Shown here one piece after another: positions 17,682 through 26,178 of a stretch of 64,000 nt of DNA. The translations under genes and the position numbers were made by a program. Each line of letters begins with the position of its first letter. Positions within the stretch are counted from its first letter, which is position 1. Below the pieces are notes generated by a model. That model saw only the letters and a list, made by a program, of their open reading frames with translations. It searched no databases and was not told the DNA's origin. Source of the stretch: 2-02-FULL-55-14 sp964581115 (GTDB lineage Bacteria; Bacteroidota; Ignavibacteria; UBA10030); the NCBI GenBank assembly GCA_964581115.1, contig CAZOMY010000002.1, forward strand, positions 124,001 through 188,000, read 5' to 3'.

Positions 17682-18893
17682 TCAAGTTCGCTCAATGATC
17701 GTCGCAATACCTTGCCCGACGCCGATGCACATTGTCGCGAGGCCGTAACGCCGCCGACGTCTCGCGAGCTCGTGCACCAGTGTCGTCATGATCCGCGCGC
17801 CACTACAGCCGAGCGGATGGCCAAGGGCGATCGCGCCTCCGTTGACATTGATCAACTCCGGGTCGAGACCGAGCTCACGCATCACTGCCAGCGACTGAAC
17901 GGCGAAGGCTTCGTTCAATTCCGTCAGGTCGAGATGCTGCACCTGCAGACCGGCCTTGGCCAGTGCCTGTCGCGTCGCCGGGACAGGTCCCATCCCCATC
18001 GTCCGGGGATCGACCCCCGAGACTCCCGTCGCCACGACGCGGGCCTTCGGCGTCAGGTTGAGGTCCTTGACAGCCTTCTCGGACGCCAGCAGAATGGCGG
18101 CGGCACCGTCGTTGAGGGAAGAAGAATTGCCCGCCGTTACGGTCCCATTCTTCCTGAATGCCGGCCTGAGTCGTGCGAGTTGTTCGATCGAGGTATCGGC
18201 CCGAGGGCCCTCGTCCTCGGCCACCAAGGTCACATCGTTCTTGCCATCGCGCACCTCGACGTTCGTGATCTCTTCGGCAAATCGCTCGTCGATCGTGGCC
18301 TGTACTGCCCGTTCATGACTCCTTAGCGCGAATGCATCCTGCTCTTCACGGGAGATCTTCGCGCGCTCAAAAATGTTCTCCGCGGTTTCGCCCATCGATT
18401 CGAGCGGGATCCGCTTCTCCAAGGCGGGGTTAGGGAACCGCCAGCCGAGGGCCGTGTCGTAGGCCGTCAGATTCCCGAACAGCGCCTTGCCCGATACGTT
18501 CTTGGGAATGACATACGGTGCGCGACTCATCGACTCGACGCCGCCGGCGATCACAAGGTCGGCATCGCCGCTCCAGATCGTTCGGGAGGCGAGGTTGACC
18601 GCATCCAGGCTCGACCCACACAAGCGATTGATCGTCGTGGCAGGAACGGAATCAGGAAATCCGGCGAGGAGAACGGCCATCCGACCAACATTCCGATTGT
18701 CTTCGCCGGCCTGATTGGCACAGCCCCAAAGCACATCTTCGACTCGCGCGGGGTCGATGCCGGTGCGGGTCACCAATGACCGTAGGATCAGGGCGCTCAG
18801 GTCGTCCGGCCGTACCGAGGCGAGCGCTCCGCCATACTTGCCGACCGGGGTCCGTGTGGCGTCGATGATAAAGGCGTCAGACGTCGTTCGCAT
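17682..18893 (-). CDS. Acetyl-CoA acyltransferase, 3-oxoadipyl-CoA thiolase-like
   Basis: A 403-aa degradative thiolase cleaving 3-oxoacyl-CoA to acetyl-CoA plus a shortened acyl-CoA. Catalytic residues are visible: Cys92 in NRLCGSS, His359 in GGAIALGHPLG and Cys389 in CIGVGQG. The stretches GCANQAGEDNRNV and GWRFPNP are characteristic of the PcaF/PaaJ 3-oxoadipyl-CoA thiolase branch, which fits the PaaF-, PaaG- and PaaH-like genes upstream. The ATG at 18893 starts MRTTSDAFIIDATRTPVG, the normal thiolase N-terminus; the frame is open further upstream without family sequence. Confidence 0.93.
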   Translation of the reverse strand: MRTTSDAFIIDATRTPVGKYGGALASVRPDDLSALILRSLVTRTGIDPARVEDVLWGCANQAGEDNRNVGRMAVLLAGFPDSVPATTINRLCGSSLDAVNLASRTIWSGDADLVIAGGVESMSRAPYVIPKNVSGKALFGNLTAYDTALGWRFPNPALEKRIPLESMGETAENIFERAKISREEQDAFALRSHERAVQATIDERFAEEITNVEVRDGKNDVTLVAEDEGPRADTSIEQLARLRPAFRKNGTVTAGNSSSLNDGAAAILLASEKAVKDLNLTPKARVVATGVSGVDPRTMGMGPVPATRQALAKAGLQVQHLDLTELNEAFAVQSLAVMRELGLDPELINVNGGAIALGHPLGCSGARIMTTLVHELARRRRRYGLATMCIGVGQGIATIIERT

Positions 18894-18978
18894 CAGGCGT
18901 CGGATAGAAGCAGGTGTGGTGAGCGACAGCGGTGGGAGCAACGTGGAGCGGCGGGGCGGGAGGAAGCGGAGGGATCTA

Positions 18979-19458
18979 CTACGTGGAGGCCTCCCTTTCA
19001 TTCCTGCCGGCGACCAGCCGGTCCAGCGTGACCCGAACCGCCGTGGAATATACCAGAAAAACCGACAAAACCACGATCCCTGTATTCTCCGCAACTTTGC
19101 GCCAGCCGATCTTGCCGACCTCGGGGTCGAGCGTGAAGCATCCGCAGGAAATGTCGAGTCCGCGCAGGATTCCCGCGACCACGGCCGACGTGAAGCCGAC
19201 CGTCAGCAGCCCAATGACGAGGGCGCTGCCCCGCACCGCCACCCCGAGAATGACGGCAACTCCGCAGACGAGTTCGACCCACGGCAGTGTGCTGGCAACG
19301 AACATCGAGGCCGCCGGCGACAGGATCTTGTAGTTCTCGATCATGACGGCGAACGATGCAGGATCGGCCGCTTTCTCGATGCTGGCGGAGACGAAGATTG
19401 TTCCGATGACCAGCCGCGTCAGCAGTTCCAGCCACCGATTGGCGAGCAGGGAATTCAT
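18979..19458 (-). CDS. MauE/DoxX-like membrane redox protein
   Basis: A 159-aa protein with four predicted helices of the DoxX/MauE type (LLTRLVIGTIFVSASIEKAADP at the start is typical). A periplasm-side loop carries DISCGCF (C105, C107). MauE is known as a membrane protein needed for disulfide formation in methylamine dehydrogenase; related proteins act in thiol or sulfur redox. The ATG at 19458 overlaps the rhodanese stop by 4 nt, and DUF1573 precedes that, giving a three-gene envelope cassette. Its exact partner is unknown. Confidence 0.82.
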   Translation of the reverse strand: MNSLLANRWLELLTRLVIGTIFVSASIEKAADPASFAVMIENYKILSPAASMFVASTLPWVELVCGVAVILGVAVRGSALVIGLLTVGFTSAVVAGILRGLDISCGCFTLDPEVGKIGWRKVAENTGIVVLSVFLVYSTAVRVTLDRLVAGRNEREAST

Positions 19459-19958
19459 GGCGTGCTTTTCGCCGTCGGTTGTCCGGATGCCAGCCATGCG
19501 CTCCACCCCGCAAAGAATACGTAGACCTTTGCGTAGCCTGCTGCGCTGAATTTTGCGCCGACCTCCAGGCTGGAATTGCAGTCGGCTCCGTCGCAGTAGA
19601 CGACGATCGGCCGGTCCTTCGTTGTTCCGAGACGGGCGATGATCGTGTCCGACGCCTTCAGCGGAACGCAGATCGCGCCGGGAATATGACCTAGCCTGAA
19701 ATCGAACTCGTGGCGAGAGTCTACGAAGAGCGCTTCGCCGCTCGCGTGCAGACTGGCGGCGGTTTCCAGCGGAATGATCTCGGGCGCCAGGCCTCCGGGC
19801 GGCGACGCCACGGCCGGCTTGGCAGCGCCAAAGATCCCCTTGCCTGCGACAGCATTATAGAACAGACCGATCGCCACCGCCACGAGCGACAGGATCATCC
19901 CCTCGCGAAACGCCTCCCGGAATCGCTCCCGCGGGGTCGGTATGAGATCGCTGGCCAT
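19455..19958 (-). CDS. Membrane-anchored rhodanese-domain protein
   Basis: A 167-aa protein with one N-terminal helix (about 20-38) and a rhodanese domain (about 58-165): LFVDSRHEFDFRLGHIPGA, then active-site loop YCDGADCNSS with Cys122 and a second Cys127. Single-domain rhodaneses carry sulfane sulfur as a persulfide; two cysteines in the loop would also allow a disulfide. The ATG at 19958 sits in TGATG with the DUF1573 stop; an in-frame GTG three nt upstream is the alternative. The N-terminal helix would place the domain outside the cytoplasm if oriented N-in. Confidence 0.87.
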   Translation of the reverse strand: MASDLIPTPRERFREAFREGMILSLVAVAIGLFYNAVAGKGIFGAAKPAVASPPGGLAPEIIPLETAASLHASGEALFVDSRHEFDFRLGHIPGAICVPLKASDTIIARLGTTKDRPIVVYCDGADCNSSLEVGAKFSAAGYAKVYVFFAGWSAWLASGQPTAKSTP

Positions 19959-20647
19959 CACGAAGGATTCTTCTGCCCGATGAACATCACACTGACCTGG
20001 ACGAGCGGTTGGTTCCGGCTGTCCGTTTCGATGTCAACATGATCGGCGGTGTATCCTTCGCGGTCGGGCGTCAGCGTGATCGTGAACTCCACGTCCTCTT
20101 GCGGAGCGACCCGCGGTTTGCTCCACTTCACGCCCACGCGCTTCGTCGGTGAACGGAACCCACGGATACCGATCGGCCTGTCGGCCACGTTCTTGAAAGT
20201 CAATTTGTATTCAGCGGAACGACCCACCGGTACCGCGCCGAACCAGGCGAGCGATGATCCCTGCACGGGCGCCAGTTCTTCGCGCACATCGGCCGTGAGC
20301 ATCACCGTGGCGTACTCAGCCGTCGGGTCGTTCGTTTGAATGTCCACCCGCTTCGATTCGACGCGCCCGCGAAATGTGGCGCTGCTGAATTCCACCTCGA
20401 CCACATCCGACTCGCCCGGCGCCAGAACGTCCTTCGGCCGCTTGAGCGCCGTACAGCCGCACGACGGCACCATCTGCAGGATCTTCAGAGGTTCGTTGCC
20501 GACGTTCTTGAGCGTGAACGTCGCCTTTTTTACGGCGCCGCGGTAGACGATGCCCAGGTCGATCTCCGGCTTGTCGAGCGAGAGCTTCGGCTGGCCGAGG
20601 GCTGCAACGGCCGCAAGCGGAACGAGGACGATCCAGCGTCGGTGCAT
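19958..20647 (-). CDS. Exported DUF1573 protein
   Basis: A 229-aa protein with a signal peptide (MHRRWIVLVPLAAVAALGQ) and a tandem Ig-like/ASPM-SPD-2-Hydin type fold: about 20-120 is DUF1573 with the hallmark KILQMVPSCGCTA (C63, C65), and about 125-225 is a second beta-sandwich. The DUF1573 SCGC motif recurs in form in the MauE neighbour. The ATG at 20647 has AAGGAA 8 nt upstream. It is two nt after the stop of the PaaH C-terminal-half gene, so it lies inside the acyl-CoA operon although its role must be in the envelope. Confidence 0.85.
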   Translation of the reverse strand: MHRRWIVLVPLAAVAALGQPKLSLDKPEIDLGIVYRGAVKKATFTLKNVGNEPLKILQMVPSCGCTALKRPKDVLAPGESDVVEVEFSSATFRGRVESKRVDIQTNDPTAEYATVMLTADVREELAPVQGSSLAWFGAVPVGRSAEYKLTFKNVADRPIGIRGFRSPTKRVGVKWSKPRVAPQEDVEFTITLTPDREGYTADHVDIETDSRNQPLVQVSVMFIGQKNPS

Positions 20648-20649
20648 GA

Positions 20650-21579
20650 TCACATTCCTTTCGATGATTGCTCGAGTTGCCTCCGCCACCACTCTCCACC
20701 GAGAGCCATCTGGCGGAGCAGGGGGGAGACGCGGTAGCGCTCCTCGGCATAGTCGGTATGTAGCGCCTGAAGGACCGCGACGACATTCCGGAGGCCAAGG
20801 ATCTCCGCCCAGGCGAACGGCCCATGCGGATAGTTCACGCCGAGTTGCATGGCGGTGTCCACATCCTCGGGGCGGGCGACATCTTCCTGCAACGCGAAAG
20901 CGGCTTCGTTGATCAGTTGGCAGATGATGCGTGCGGAGACGAGTCCAACACGGTCCTGGACCAACTCCATCTTCTGCCCGATGGATGCATAGAAGGCACC
21001 GACGGCCTCGAGCGTCTGTCGCGGCGTGAAGACGGTCGGTGCGACCTCGACGGCCGGTTTCGAAGCGTAGGTCGGCAATGCGGCGCATCCGGCCAGACGA
21101 TGCTTTCCGACGATCCAGCTCGCTTGCTCCACCGTCGTGACGGTGAGCGATGAGGAGATGATCGGCGCCGTGGCGGGAAGCGCCGCGTCGAGGGCCTTCA
21201 GGTTCCGTTGCTTGACGGCCCGGTCGGCCACAGTCAATTCCATCGCGACGGATGCCGATGCGGTTGGAGCGTTGACGATCGACGCCCCCTCCGGCAGGGC
21301 CGACCTGGCGGGAAGGGGGTCAACGTTCCAGAGGTGGACATTGTATCGCTTCGAGGCGGCCAGAACTGCATACTCCAAGGCAATGGTTCCGTCTCCGGCG
21401 ATGAGGAGGACCGGGGCGGCCGAAGCCTCAGGTGCTGGTTTCGCGGCGGTCTTGGATGAAGCCGGGATGGAAGCCTGTTTGGGCTTTGCCGCGGCCGGCT
21501 TCTTCGCCGAAAGGTTTCTGGCGCGCTGTGAGGGTCGCTTGGCGGCGCGAGCCGAAACGCTGGTCTTCTTGGCGGTCAT
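20650..21579 (-). CDS. Second half of a split PaaH: reduced Rossmann fragment plus 3HCDH C-terminal domain
   Basis: A 309-aa protein. Residues 1-55 are an Ala/Lys/Pro-rich tail (AKKPAAAKPK, KTAAKPAPE). About 56-190 resembles a Rossmann fold but lacks a proper GxGxxG, and where HBD has the catalytic GMHFFNP it reads GCAALPT, so no dehydrogenase chemistry is expected. About 200-300 is a 3HCDH C-terminal domain (IICQLINEAAFALQE, DVDTAMQLGVNYPHGPFAWAE). This is the order of the C-terminal half of one-piece PaaH enzymes (about 475-510 aa; reduced Rossmann domain 3HCDH_RFF then 3HCDH). Its ATG overlaps the HBD stop by 4 nt. It probably forms a complex with HBD; that is inference. Confidence 0.82.
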   Translation of the reverse strand: MTAKKTSVSARAAKRPSQRARNLSAKKPAAAKPKQASIPASSKTAAKPAPEASAAPVLLIAGDGTIALEYAVLAASKRYNVHLWNVDPLPARSALPEGASIVNAPTASASVAMELTVADRAVKQRNLKALDAALPATAPIISSSLTVTTVEQASWIVGKHRLAGCAALPTYASKPAVEVAPTVFTPRQTLEAVGAFYASIGQKMELVQDRVGLVSARIICQLINEAAFALQEDVARPEDVDTAMQLGVNYPHGPFAWAEILGLRNVVAVLQALHTDYAEERYRVSPLLRQMALGGEWWRRQLEQSSKGM

Positions 21580-22466
21580 GCGCGTCCCGGTTCGTCGATC
21601 CGTTTCTTGGAGAACTCGTCGTAGCGGTAGAAGCCTTCGTTCGACTTCCGGCCAAGCTTGCCGGCTTCGACCATCCGCTTCTGGATCGGATGAGGACGGT
21701 AACGGGGCTCACCGCCGAACTGGTCATACATTGATTGCGTGACCGACAGGTTGACGTCGATCCCGATCAGGTCCATCAGCTCGAACGGACCCATCGCGAA
21801 TCCTCCCACTTCGCGCGCGATACGGTCCACCTGGTCGACCGTCGCAAGGTTCTCGCCGACGATCCGGAGAGCTTCGCCATAGTACGGTCGTGCGACCCGG
21901 TTGACGATGAAACCGGGGGTATCTCTGACGGTCACCGGGGTCTTGCCGAGGAATGTGGCGAATTCGACCGTCGTCTTGAGTGTTCCGTCGGAGGTCCGGT
22001 CGCCGCGAATGACCTCGACGAGTTTCATGACGGGGGCCGGATTGAAAAAATGCATGCCCACGACCCTGGATGGCTGATTCAGGCCGGCGGCGATGGCCGT
22101 GACGGAGATCGAGGAGGTGTTCGTCGCAAGTACGACCCCCTGCTTGACCACTTCTTCCATCCGTCGAAGGATGTCTCGCTTCACGCGCAGGTCTTCTGTT
22201 ACCGCCTCAATGACGAAGTCGGCCGGACTCATGTCGGGCAGGTGGGTCTTGGGTCGGATGCGGTCGACGATCGCGAGCACTTCTTCAGGCGTGAGCAGTC
22301 CCTTCTGGACAGACCGCTTGAGGTCGGCTTTGATGCGCTCGACAGCCCGTCGCAGGACCGTATCATTGACGTCGTACAGGTAGACGTCGCACTTCATCTG
22401 AGCGACCACCTGGGCGATACCGGCCCCCATGGTGCCCGCTCCGATCACGGCTACGTACTTGAACAT
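21576..22466 (-). CDS. 3-hydroxybutyryl-CoA dehydrogenase, N-terminal half of PaaH-type enzyme
   Basis: A 296-aa NAD+-dependent 3-hydroxyacyl-CoA dehydrogenase. NAD motif GAGTMGAG (9-16), catalytic His139 in VVGMHFFNPAPV, and the C-terminal dimerisation domain with DTPGFIVNR and GPFELMDLIGID. Length equals stand-alone HBD/PaaH N-terminal domains. Together with the overlapping downstream gene it reproduces the full PaaH domain set. It oxidises 3-hydroxyacyl-CoA (3-hydroxyadipyl-CoA in a phenylacetate setting) ahead of the thiolase. Confidence 0.94.
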   Translation of the reverse strand: MFKYVAVIGAGTMGAGIAQVVAQMKCDVYLYDVNDTVLRRAVERIKADLKRSVQKGLLTPEEVLAIVDRIRPKTHLPDMSPADFVIEAVTEDLRVKRDILRRMEEVVKQGVVLATNTSSISVTAIAAGLNQPSRVVGMHFFNPAPVMKLVEVIRGDRTSDGTLKTTVEFATFLGKTPVTVRDTPGFIVNRVARPYYGEALRIVGENLATVDQVDRIAREVGGFAMGPFELMDLIGIDVNLSVTQSMYDQFGGEPRYRPHPIQKRMVEAGKLGRKSNEGFYRYDEFSKKRIDEPGRA

Positions 22467-22489
22467 GAATGATGGCAGGACGAGGAGAG

Positions 22490-22658
22490 TTACGAACGAA
22501 ACCTACGGACAACGCCCCTCAAAAACAAGAAAGGCATATCCACGAAGGGATACGGACACGACGGAAGAGCATTGACACGAAGGCAAGCGACATCGTCAAG
22601 CAGGGTGCTACTGACGACTCGATTCAGTCTTCGTGTCTCTTCGTGTAGCTTCGTAGAT
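22490..22658. repeat. Dispersed ACGAAG-phrase repeat in intergenic spacer
   Basis: The spacer between the PaaG-like and HBD genes (22467-22660) is built largely of short repeats of CACGAAG/CTTCGTG, e.g. CTTCGTGTCTCTTCGTGTAG at 22629-22648, with the same phrase in opposite orientation around 22540-22585. Related wording appears at 27124-27143 and 61439-61455. Non-coding. Confidence 0.6.
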
Positions 22659-22660
22659 CC

Positions 22661-23446
22661 TCATCTTCCCTTGAACTCGGCCTTCCGCTTCTCGAGGAAG
22701 GCCGCCACACCCTCCCGATGGTCTTCCGTGTTCGACGCGATTTCCTGGATCGTCGCCTCATAGTCCAGGAGCTCTTCAAGCGACGACGTCTGCGCCTTGT
22801 TGAGCGTGCGCTTGATCAGTCCGATCGTTCGAGTGGGGGCTTGGGCGAGGCGCGCGGCGAGCGCCATCGTTTCCTTTTCAAGGTCCGCGGCCGGCACGAC
22901 GCGATTCACCAGCCCGACCCGTTCCGCCTCCGCTGCGACGACGTCGTCGCCAAGCGCGGCGTACTCGAACGCACGCGCCATGCCGACTAAGCGGGGGAGG
23001 AACCAGTGTGAACCGGAATCTGGAACGAGCGCGATCCGAATGAAGACCTCGATGAGCTTGGCGGAGTCGGACATGATGCGCAGATCACACGCCAGAGCCA
23101 GACTCAGCCCGGCCCCGGCCGCGACGCCGTTGATCATGCCGATCACCGGCTTTTCGATCCCCCGCATCTTGCGGATGAGGGGGTTGTAGCTCTTCCGGAG
23201 CGAATCCTTGAGCGACCGCTTCTTGCCTTGGTGCTCCTTCAGGTCCTGGCCCGAGCAGAACGCCTTTTCGCCTGCTCCGCGCAGGACGATGCATCGGACC
23301 TCCGCGTTCTTCTCAGCCTCCTTGAACGCATCGTTCAGCTCTTGCTTCATGGTCTCGTTCAGGGCGTTGTAAACATCCGGACGGTTCATCGTGATCGTCA
23401 GGATGCCGTTGCGGAGGTCGGTCAGGAGTGTCTCGTAGGTCGGCAT
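22661..23446 (-). CDS. PaaG-like enoyl-CoA hydratase/isomerase
   Basis: A 261-aa crotonase-fold protein. It has the oxyanion-hole stretch CSGQDLKEH and VAAGAGLSLALACD, but no Glu at the usual first catalytic position; instead it has VPDSGSHWFLPRLVG with Asp143, the signature of PaaG (1,2-epoxyphenylacetyl-CoA isomerase and Delta3-Delta2 enoyl-CoA isomerase). The C-terminus ends in the usual EGVAAFLEKRKAEFKGR. The ATG at 23446 lies 4 nt after the stop of the phosphoesterase gene; an in-frame ATG at 23467 would overlap that gene. Ring isomerase or enoyl isomerase cannot be told apart here. Confidence 0.87.
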   Translation of the reverse strand: MPTYETLLTDLRNGILTITMNRPDVYNALNETMKQELNDAFKEAEKNAEVRCIVLRGAGEKAFCSGQDLKEHQGKKRSLKDSLRKSYNPLIRKMRGIEKPVIGMINGVAAGAGLSLALACDLRIMSDSAKLIEVFIRIALVPDSGSHWFLPRLVGMARAFEYAALGDDVVAAEAERVGLVNRVVPAADLEKETMALAARLAQAPTRTIGLIKRTLNKAQTSSLEELLDYEATIQEIASNTEDHREGVAAFLEKRKAEFKGR

Positions 23447-23450
23447 GATG

Positions 23451-25382
23451 TCAAGAGGACGGTTCATCTGTCAGCAACACAATGTTCCCGTCGAAATCGG
23501 TCACCACCACCCGGTTCCGGTCGACGGGCGCCACGGTGTTGACGATCGTGTTGGAGATCTTGTGCGACCAGACGACGCCGCCGGTGACGGCATCGAGCGC
23601 GAATACGAGCCCGTTCTTCGTGCCGAAGAAGACGCGCCCCCCGGCCTCGCGGGGCATCGACGGATCGATGTCGTACCCGAAGCCGCAGTCGGTCGCCCAG
23701 ACCAGATCCTTCGACGACATCCTCGCGTTGAATGCGAAGAGCGTGTCGTTCATTCCTTTTGCGTAGAAGCGAATTCCGTCTTCCGATCGGCCGACCGATT
23801 CACGGACAACGTGCTCTTTTGTGCGCCAGACGATGAATCCTGTCGCTTCGTCCAGGACCGTCGCGGCCCGGTCTGGCGCTGCGATGAAGATCCGCCCGCC
23901 GCTCTCTACCGGCCATGCTGCAGCGGGGGAGAGCCCGCGCGCCGACGTGCCGTTGTTCCATTTCCAGCGAAGCACCCCCGTCGCCCGGTCGAGGCAATAT
24001 AGATAAGAGTCCCAGGCTCCAATGATCACGGAGTGCGATGTTATCAACGGCTTCGCTTCGACGAACGCTGTGACCGAATCGTAGCTCCAGACCTTCCGGC
24101 CATCATCCAGTGACAAGCAGAAGAATCTGCCGCTGCTGCTGCCGACGTAGACTCGACCCTCGACGATCGTCGGACAGGCAACATTCGGCTTGCCAGTGTG
24201 CACGCTCCAGAGAGTACCGCCGGTGTTCCGGTCGAGTGCCAGAACGTATCCGTCCCCTGTAGTGACGACAATACGATCTCCGAAGGCGTCGGGCGTCGTG
24301 TGCACCGAGCCCGACAGGTGCTTCGTCCAGAGGATCTTGCCGCTCTCGAGGTCGATCGCCCGCACCGTACCGCTTCGGTCGCCCACGATCACGCGATCGC
24401 TCGAGACCGCCGGGGCGCCTGTGATCGTCCAGCCGGTCTGCAGGCGCCACATCGAGCGCACCTGAGGATGTGCCAGGTTATATTCCCCGATGTCCGGTCG
24501 TGCGAACGGCGTGGCCGGCGGTCCGAAGCTGCGACGACCCAAAGCGATGGCATGCCACGACGGAAGGTTCGGGCGACCCGGTCGGCGCTCGAAGAGCAGA
24601 AGCGAATCCAAGCGAACATGCGCCAGCGTGTAGCCGCCCACGTCCTGACGGGCCCTCAGGTTTGACCGGCCCATCGCCGCCGGGATCCCCTCATACTCCA
24701 TCCTGCGATTGCCATGGCCGTGGCCGACCAGTACCGCTTGTGTGTTGAAGCGGCGGAGCCGGTCGGTCAGCTCGTACCAGTTGTCAATGCCGTCGTCGAG
24801 GGGATAGTGGGTGATGAAGATCAGCGGCTGCGAGGGATCGATCGTGGCGAGAAGCGAATCCAGCCAACGAAGGTCTTCTTGGGCGAAGTGTCCGTCTCCC
24901 ATGCGAAGCAGGGGACCCTGATGCAGACCGAAGAACAGAATTCCGCCATGCGTGAAGACGAAACGGTCGGCTCCAAAGACCTTGATGAACGTCGTCGCCC
25001 CCGACTCTGACCACTTGGTGTCGTGATTCCCGGGGATGATGTAGTAAGGCTTGTTCAGTCGTTGCAGGATCGACCTCGCCTCGGCGATCTCGGCATCCGA
25101 ACCAAGCTCGGTGATGTCTCCGCTCAGCACCACGAAGGCCAGGCTGTCGTTCGCGTTGATGTCATCTACCGTGGCGGCCAGGTCTTCCGCCCCCGTCGTA
25201 CTTCCGACATGTGTGTCGCTCAGCCAGGCGAAGGTGAATGGGCGAGGGCTTTCATATCCGCGTTGCGGGTCCGTTCCGGCACATCCGAGGGTCAATAACA
25301 GAACGACCGGCAAGATGACAGAGGCCTTCAACACCCAGATCTTCCACTCCATCGCTCCGGTGCTCGGTCTATAAAGGCGCAT
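23451..25382 (-). CDS. Metallophosphoesterase fused to PQQ-like beta-propeller, lipoprotein
   Basis: A 643-aa envelope protein with hydrophobic leader and lipobox LTLGC (Cys34). Residues of about 48-280 are a calcineurin-like phosphoesterase with all metal motifs: DTH (56-58), GD (88-89), GNHD (118-121), THYP and GHGHGN. About 315-640 is a PQQ-type propeller with repeats such as DLESGKILWTKHLSG, DRNTGGTLWSVHTG, DRATGVLRWKWNNG and DAVTGGVVWSHKIS. The ATG at 25382 abuts the upstream hydratase stop and has GGAAAGGA just before it. It is inserted between two enoyl-CoA hydratase genes of a cytoplasmic pathway, which is odd for a lipoprotein. Substrate unknown. Confidence 0.87.
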   Translation of the reverse strand: MRLYRPSTGAMEWKIWVLKASVILPVVLLLTLGCAGTDPQRGYESPRPFTFAWLSDTHVGSTTGAEDLAATVDDINANDSLAFVVLSGDITELGSDAEIAEARSILQRLNKPYYIIPGNHDTKWSESGATTFIKVFGADRFVFTHGGILFFGLHQGPLLRMGDGHFAQEDLRWLDSLLATIDPSQPLIFITHYPLDDGIDNWYELTDRLRRFNTQAVLVGHGHGNRRMEYEGIPAAMGRSNLRARQDVGGYTLAHVRLDSLLLFERRPGRPNLPSWHAIALGRRSFGPPATPFARPDIGEYNLAHPQVRSMWRLQTGWTITGAPAVSSDRVIVGDRSGTVRAIDLESGKILWTKHLSGSVHTTPDAFGDRIVVTTGDGYVLALDRNTGGTLWSVHTGKPNVACPTIVEGRVYVGSSSGRFFCLSLDDGRKVWSYDSVTAFVEAKPLITSHSVIIGAWDSYLYCLDRATGVLRWKWNNGTSARGLSPAAAWPVESGGRIFIAAPDRAATVLDEATGFIVWRTKEHVVRESVGRSEDGIRFYAKGMNDTLFAFNARMSSKDLVWATDCGFGYDIDPSMPREAGGRVFFGTKNGLVFALDAVTGGVVWSHKISNTIVNTVAPVDRNRVVVTDFDGNIVLLTDEPSS

Positions 25383-26174
25383 CTATCGTCCTTTCCATTT
25401 CGCCTTCCCCTTCTCCACGAACGCTCGCATCCCTTCTTTCTGGTCCTCGCTCGCGAACAGCATGTAGAAGTTCTTCCGCTCGAACTCGAGTCCGCCCTCG
25501 ATCGTGGTGTCAAAGGACTTCAGCACGGCTTCTTTGGCAAGCTGGACGGCGACCGGCGGCTTCGAGGCGATCTCCTGGGCGAGGGCCTTCGCTTCGTCGA
25601 GAAACGCTTCGACCGGCACGACCCGGTTCACGAGTCCCCATCGAAGCGCCTCCTCTGCCGTGATCGTCGAGCCTGTCAGGACCATCTCCATCGCCTTCAC
25701 TTTGCCGACGGCCCGGGTGAGCCGCTGCGTTCCGCCGGCCCCCGGCATGACGCCGATGTTGATCTCCGGCTGGCCGATCCGGGCGGTCTCCGACGCGATG
25801 ACAATGTCGCAGGTCATCATGAGTTCGCAGCCGCCTCCGAGCGCGAACCCGCTCACCGCGGCAACGAGTGGCTTCTTGACCTTTCTGATGCGGTCCCAGC
25901 GTGCGAACTGATCGCGTCGAAGCATGTCCATTGCAGACGCGTCCGCCATTTCTTTGATGTCGGCGCCGGCGGCAAAGGCCTTCTCGTTGCCGGTGAGGAC
26001 GATGCATCGCACGTCGTCATCCTTGTCGAGCGCCTCAAGCGTTTCGACCAGTTCGGCCATCAATGCCATGTTCAGTGCATTGAGGACTTCCGGCCGGTTG
26101 AACTGCACAATGGCGATGCCTTCGCCTCGAGTAACGAGCAACAATTTCGGAGACAACGTTTCTTCGTCCCGCAC
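25383..26174 (-). CDS. Enoyl-CoA hydratase, PaaF/crotonase type
   Basis: A 263-aa classical enoyl-CoA hydratase: AFAAGADIKEM oxyanion-hole segment, both catalytic glutamates (E117 in GGGCELMM, E137 in QPEINIGVMPGAGGTQRL) and the C-terminal EGMRAFVEKGKAKWKGR. It adds water across the 2,3 double bond of an enoyl-CoA. In the phenylacetate-type set it would be the PaaF equivalent feeding the HBD. It starts 4 nt after the preceding crotonase stop and abuts the phosphoesterase gene, so the genes are surely cotranscribed. Confidence 0.93.
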   Translation of the reverse strand: MRDEETLSPKLLLVTRGEGIAIVQFNRPEVLNALNMALMAELVETLEALDKDDDVRCIVLTGNEKAFAAGADIKEMADASAMDMLRRDQFARWDRIRKVKKPLVAAVSGFALGGGCELMMTCDIVIASETARIGQPEINIGVMPGAGGTQRLTRAVGKVKAMEMVLTGSTITAEEALRWGLVNRVVPVEAFLDEAKALAQEIASKPPVAVQLAKEAVLKSFDTTIEGGLEFERKNFYMLFASEDQKEGMRAFVEKGKAKWKGR

Positions 26175-26178
26175 CAGA

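Noticed and set aside
16293..18326. 677-codon plus-strand frame across the PLP and thiolase genes
   Set aside because: It spans two well-supported minus-strand genes and the spacer between them, and has no domain.
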